DNA of 64,000 bases from Lentzea sp. NEAU-D7 (GTDB taxonomy: Bacteria > Actinomycetota > Actinomycetes > Mycobacteriales > Pseudonocardiaceae), in NCBI RefSeq assembly GCF_026242055.1, contig NZ_JAPJDL010000022.1, forward strand, positions 62,001-126,000, in the 5' to 3' direction. The notes beneath the pieces are model-generated. The model was not told the DNA's origin and did not search any database. It saw only the letters and a program-made list of their open reading frames with translations. Positions 60,627 to 64,000 of this stretch are shown piece by piece (position 1 is the first letter of the stretch; each line of letters begins with the position of its first letter). Made by a program: the position numbers and the translations under genes.

Positions 60627-61355
60627 GTGACCCTCCCCCTGACCGGCGAACGCACCGTGCCCGGTATCGCGGAAGAGAACTACTGGTTCCGTCGGCACGA
60701 GGCGGCGTACCTGCACCTCATCGGCCACTGCGCGGACGCCGTCGTGCTGGAGGCGGGCTGCGGCGAGGGCTACGGCGCGCAGCTGATCCGCACGGTCGCG
60801 CGCCGGGTGATAGCCCTCGACTACGACGAGCTGACCTCCCAGCACGTGTCGCAGGTGTACCCGCAGCTCGACGTGTTGCGCGGCAACCTCGCGACGCTCC
60901 CGTTGCGCGACGGCAGCGTCGATGTCGTGGCGAACCTGCAGGTCATCGAGCACCTGTGGGACCAGGAGGGCTTCCTGGCCGAGTGCCGGCGGGTGCTGCG
61001 CCCCGGCGGGAAGCTCATCGTGACGACGCCGAACAGGCTGACGTTCTCACCCGGCCAGGACACGCCGCTCAACCCGTTCCACACCAGGGAACTCGCACCG
61101 TCCGAACTGGACGAGATGCTGCGCGACGCAGGTTTCCGCGTTGACGAACTGACGGGGCTGCGTCACGGACGCAGGCTTGACACGCTCCTGAACGGACAGA
61201 TCATCGACGCACAGGTCGAAGTCGCCCTGTCCGGTGCGCCGTGGCCGGCCGAGCTCAAGGAGGCTGTGGAGTCGGTGACGGTGCGGGACTTCGACATCAC
61301 CCCGGACGACATGGACGGCTGCCTCGACCTCGTGGCCGTGGCGGTGCGCGCGTGA
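60627..61355 (+). CDS. class I SAM methyltransferase of (methyl)glucan operon
   Basis: 242 residues from GTG 60627. SAM site VVLEAGCGEGYGAQLI (motif I, ~40-52), VIALDYDEL and VANLQVIEHLWDQEGF, LRPGGKLIVTTPNRLTFSPG. It is coupled (GTGA) to the GH57 gene. In M. tuberculosis the equivalent order Rv3030-Rv3031-Rv3032 makes methylglucose lipopolysaccharide, with Rv3030 as O-methyltransferase. The same role is likely here. Confidence 0.88.
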   Translation: MTLPLTGERTVPGIAEENYWFRRHEAAYLHLIGHCADAVVLEAGCGEGYGAQLIRTVARRVIALDYDELTSQHVSQVYPQLDVLRGNLATLPLRDGSVDVVANLQVIEHLWDQEGFLAECRRVLRPGGKLIVTTPNRLTFSPGQDTPLNPFHTRELAPSELDEMLRDAGFRVDELTGLRHGRRLDTLLNGQIIDAQVEVALSGAPWPAELKEAVESVTVRDFDITPDDMDGCLDLVAVAVRA

Positions 61356-62815
61356 CCACAGGAGCTTCGGAAGGCACGTTCTGCCTCGTCCTGCACAGCC
61401 ACCTGCCCTGGCTCGCGCACCACGGCGCGTGGCCGGTCGGTGAGGAGTGGCTCTACCAGGCGTGGGCGCACTCGTACCTGCCCGTCGTGGACATGCTGCG
61501 GCGCTTCGCCGACGAGGGCCGTTCCGACGTGCTGACGCTCGGCGTCACCCCGGTCCTGGCCGCGCAGCTGGACGACCCGTACTGCTTGCGGGGCATGCAC
61601 GACTGGCTCGGGAACTGGCACCTGCGCTCGCACCTCGCCGGGGAACGGCTGCGCGAGCTGTCGGCGTACGAGCACCGCGCGTCCTCGTGGGCGCTCGAGA
61701 AGTTCGAAAGCCAGTGGCGGCACGGGTTCTCGCCCGTGCTGAGGTCCCTTGTGGACTCCTCGACGATCGAGCTGCTCGGCGGACCGGCCACGCACCCCTT
61801 CCAGCCGTTGCTGGACCCGCGGGTGCGGGCCTTCGCGCTGCGGACCGGCCTGGACGACACCGCGCTGCGCGTCGGCCGTGCGCCGGAGGGGATCTGGGCG
61901 CCGGAGTGCGGTTACTCGCCCGGCATGGAGGCGGGCTACGCGGCAGCGGGCGTGCGGCGGTTCCTGGTCGACGGGCCCGCGCTGCACGGCGACACCTCGG
62001 CCGCGCATCCCGTCGGCTCGTCGGACGTGCTGGCGTTCGGGCGCGATCTCGAGGTCTCGTACCGCGTCTGGTCGCCGAAGGTCGGCTATCCGGGCGATGC
62101 CGCGTACCGGGATTTTCACACCTACGACCACCCGACGGGCCTCAAGCCGTCGCGCGTGACCGGCAAGAACGTGGCGCCGGAGGACAAGCGGCCCTACGAC
62201 CCGGCACTGGCGCGCGAGGCCGTTGACCGGCACGTGGCCGATTTCGTGGAGACGGTCGTGCGGCGGCTGCGCGCGATCGACGGCGGGCTCGTCGTGGCGG
62301 CCTACGACACCGAGCTGTACGGGCACTGGTGGCACGAAGGTCCCTTGTGGCTGGAGGGCGTGTTGCGCGCGTTGCCGGAGGCGGGCGTGCGCGTGACGAC
62401 GTTGCGGGGCGCTGTCGAGGCCGGGCACGTGGGTGCGCCGGTCGAGTTGCCGGCGTCGTCGTGGGGCAGCGGCAAGGACTGGCGCGTGTGGGACGGCGCG
62501 CAGGTGTCGGACATCGTGTCGTTGAACGAGTCCGTGCAGAAGGAACTGCTGGGGCTGGACTTCTCCGCCGGCGTGCGGAACCCGGTGCTGGACCAGGCGG
62601 TGCGCGAGGCGCTGCTGGCGTTGTCGAGCGACTGGGCCTTCATGGTGACGAAGGACTCGGCCGCCGACTACGCCCGCTACCGCGCGAAGATTCACAGCGA
62701 CCGCTTCAGCGAGCTCGCGTCGTTGGCGCGAAGCGGTCGCGGACTGGGCAGAGCAACGGAGCTCCGCGCGGCGGACGGCCCGTTCGGGCATCTGGACGCG
62801 CGAGGAATGGGGTAA
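61352..62815 (+). CDS. GH57 1,4-alpha-glucan branching enzyme
   Basis: 487 residues from GTG 61352. N-terminal VLHSHLPWLAHHG is typical GH57; the nucleophile is Glu185 in GIWAPECGYSPGME and the acid Asp319 in VAAYDTELYGHWWHEG. The C-terminal helical domain is complete. It introduces alpha-1,6 branches into alpha-1,4-glucan, here probably the methylglucose polysaccharide or glycogen. Coupled to the methyltransferase gene. Confidence 0.93.
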   Translation: MTTGASEGTFCLVLHSHLPWLAHHGAWPVGEEWLYQAWAHSYLPVVDMLRRFADEGRSDVLTLGVTPVLAAQLDDPYCLRGMHDWLGNWHLRSHLAGERLRELSAYEHRASSWALEKFESQWRHGFSPVLRSLVDSSTIELLGGPATHPFQPLLDPRVRAFALRTGLDDTALRVGRAPEGIWAPECGYSPGMEAGYAAAGVRRFLVDGPALHGDTSAAHPVGSSDVLAFGRDLEVSYRVWSPKVGYPGDAAYRDFHTYDHPTGLKPSRVTGKNVAPEDKRPYDPALAREAVDRHVADFVETVVRRLRAIDGGLVVAAYDTELYGHWWHEGPLWLEGVLRALPEAGVRVTTLRGAVEAGHVGAPVELPASSWGSGKDWRVWDGAQVSDIVSLNESVQKELLGLDFSAGVRNPVLDQAVREALLALSSDWAFMVTKDSAADYARYRAKIHSDRFSELASLARSGRGLGRATELRAADGPFGHLDARGMG

Positions 62816-62819
62816 CGGG

Positions 62820-64000
62820 ATGCGCGTGCTGATGTTGTCGTGGGAGTACCCGCCGGTGGTCGTCGGCGGGCTGGGCAGGCACGTCCACGCGCTCGCGACA
62901 CAGCTGGCCGCGCAGGGGCACGACGTCGTCGTGCTGTGCCGCCAGCCCTCCGGCACCGACGCGATCACGCACCCCACGTCCGACCTGGTGAGCGAGGGCG
63001 TGCGGCTGATCCGCGTCGCCGAGGACCCCGCGCACTTCGTGTTCGAGAAGGACCTGCTGGCCTGGACGCTCGCGATGGGGCACGCGATGACGCGCGCCGG
63101 GCTGGCGCTGGGCTCGTGGCGCCCGGACGTCGTGCATGCGCACGACTGGCTCGTCACGCACCCGGCCGTCGCGCTGGCGGAGGCGTTCGGCGTGCCGCTG
63201 GTCGCGACGATCCACGCGACCGAGGCCGGCCGGCACTCGGGCTGGCTGTCGCACCCGCTGAACCAGCAGGTGCACTCGGTGGAGTGGTGGCTGGCGAACC
63301 GCGCCGACTCGCTGATCACCTGCTCGTCGGCGATGCGCGCCGAGGTCGGGCACCTGTTCGAGGTGGACACCGCCGAGGTCTCCGTGCTGCACAACGGCAT
63401 CGAGCCGGGCGGCTGGAAGGTGCGCGCGAAGGACGTCGGCGCCGCCCGCCGCACGTACTCGCCGCACGGTGACCCGCTGCTGCTGTTCTTCGGCCGGATC
63501 GAGTGGGAGAAGGGCATCCAGGACCTGATCGCCGCGCTCCCCCGGATCCGCCGCTTCCACCGCGGCACGCGCGTGGTCGTGGCCGGCGGCGGGTCGCAGA
63601 CCGAGTGGCTGCGGGACCAGGCGCGCAAGCACCGCGTGCTGCGGGCCGTGGAGTTCGTCGGCCACCTCTCCGACAGGTCTCTGGCGGCGTTGCTCACCGC
63701 GGCCGACGCCGTCGTGCTCCCGTCCCGCTACGAACCCTTCGGCATCGTGGCCCTCGAGGCGGCGGCCGCCGGAACGCCCCTGGTCGCATCGACCGCCGGC
63801 GGGCTCGGCGAGGTCGTGCTGGACGGGGTCACCGGACTGTCGTTCGCCCCCGGTGACGTGGACGGGCTCACCCGCGCCGTGCGCGACGTGCTGTCCGACC
63901 CGGCGTCGGCCGCCGTTCGTGCGCGCGCCGCCAAGGCACGCCTGGTCTCCGACTTCAACTGGGCCAAGATCGCCGCCGGCACGGCGTCGGTCTACGAGTC
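62820..64000 (+). CDS. GT4 alpha-glucan glycosyltransferase (partial at window end)
   Basis: 393 codons from ATG 62820 run open to the window edge. GT-B fold: MRVLMLSWEYPPVVVGGLGR (N-terminal Gly-rich loop), VVHAHDWLVTHP, and in the C-terminal half FFGRIEWEKGIQDLI and LPSRYEPFGIVALEAAAAGT with the nucleotide-sugar-binding E-x7-E. It corresponds to Rv3032, the alpha-1,4-glucosyltransferase of methylglucose lipopolysaccharide and glycogen synthesis. Four bp after the GH57 stop. The C-terminus is outside the window. Confidence 0.92.
   Translation, partial: MRVLMLSWEYPPVVVGGLGRHVHALATQLAAQGHDVVVLCRQPSGTDAITHPTSDLVSEGVRLIRVAEDPAHFVFEKDLLAWTLAMGHAMTRAGLALGSWRPDVVHAHDWLVTHPAVALAEAFGVPLVATIHATEAGRHSGWLSHPLNQQVHSVEWWLANRADSLITCSSAMRAEVGHLFEVDTAEVSVLHNGIEPGGWKVRAKDVGAARRTYSPHGDPLLLFFGRIEWEKGIQDLIAALPRIRRFHRGTRVVVAGGGSQTEWLRDQARKHRVLRAVEFVGHLSDRSLAALLTAADAVVLPSRYEPFGIVALEAAAAGTPLVASTAGGLGEVVLDGVTGLSFAPGDVDGLTRAVRDVLSDPASAAVRARAAKARLVSDFNWAKIAAGTASVYE

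Overview
The window is high-GC actinobacterial DNA, most likely from a Pseudonocardiales organism of the Lentzea/Saccharothrix/Amycolatopsis type. That placement is an inference. It rests on strong G/C third-position bias, many GTG starts, GatCAB, a DasR-type chitinase promoter, and gene order matching the Mycobacterium tuberculosis block gatB-gatA-gatC-ACT protein-ligA ... mnmA-cysteine desulfurase-acyltransferases-etfA/etfB-methylglucose polysaccharide genes (roughly Rv3009c to Rv3032, from memory). Almost all of the window is coding.

Layout. 1-5830: DoxX-like protein (cut by the window edge), 2-hydroxyacid dehydrogenase, alpha/beta hydrolase, a PQQ-type sugar dehydrogenase lipoprotein, a LysR gene broken by an in-frame TGA, and a divergent JAMM / SgcJ-EcaC / VOC operon. 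5866-11634: a secreted M14 carboxypeptidase, then a TPR-CHAT protease with a small Cys-containing peptide gene directly upstream. 11650-16704: the coupled gatC-gatA-(65-aa membrane protein)-gatB operon, an ACT-domain protein and a short BKACE protein. 16765-25263: a solo DUF262/DUF1524 GmrSD-like protein, three GNATs, a SWIM-finger protein, ligA and small genes. 25250-30963: a secreted lysozyme-like/propeller gene interrupted by a poly-G/poly-C tract that looks like an assembly artefact, a GH9 cellulase with a palindromic operator, a MetE-like protein, and a CBM2-GH18 chitinase behind two DasR-like sites.

30927-41703 is a 10.8-kb integrated element of the actinomycete integrative-conjugative (pSAM2-like) type: tyrosine integrase, excisionase, RepSA-like initiator, FtsK/Tra-like translocase, small ORFs, Pra-like activator, a DUF5919-type regulator, an inositol-monophosphatase-like enzyme and a two-gene cargo operon of lower GC. 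It did not insert in a tRNA gene. It sits in the 3' end of the chitinase gene: the last 12 codons of the chitinase recur, slightly diverged, at the far end, followed by what looks like the displaced native terminator. Paired 9-bp direct repeats with an 11-bp period lie inside both ends, as integrase arm sites would.

41779-64000 returns to the chromosome: a 21-residue Cys-rich micro-peptide gene, a PaaI thioesterase, membrane proteins, a threonine dehydratase-like enzyme, the mnmA/cysteine desulfurase tRNA-thiolation pair, an MFS exporter, an OlsB/OlsA-like acyltransferase pair, etfBA, two DegV paralogues flanking a three-gene envelope/coiled-coil operon, a TetR/membrane protein pair with a clear operator, and the methyltransferase-GH57-GT4 operon for (methyl)glucan synthesis.

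The best leads for undescribed biology are the chitinase-targeting element and its cargo pair, the TPR-CHAT plus peptide pair, the DivIVA-like/OmpA-like/repeat-protein operon, the Cys-rich micro-peptide and the JAMM operon.
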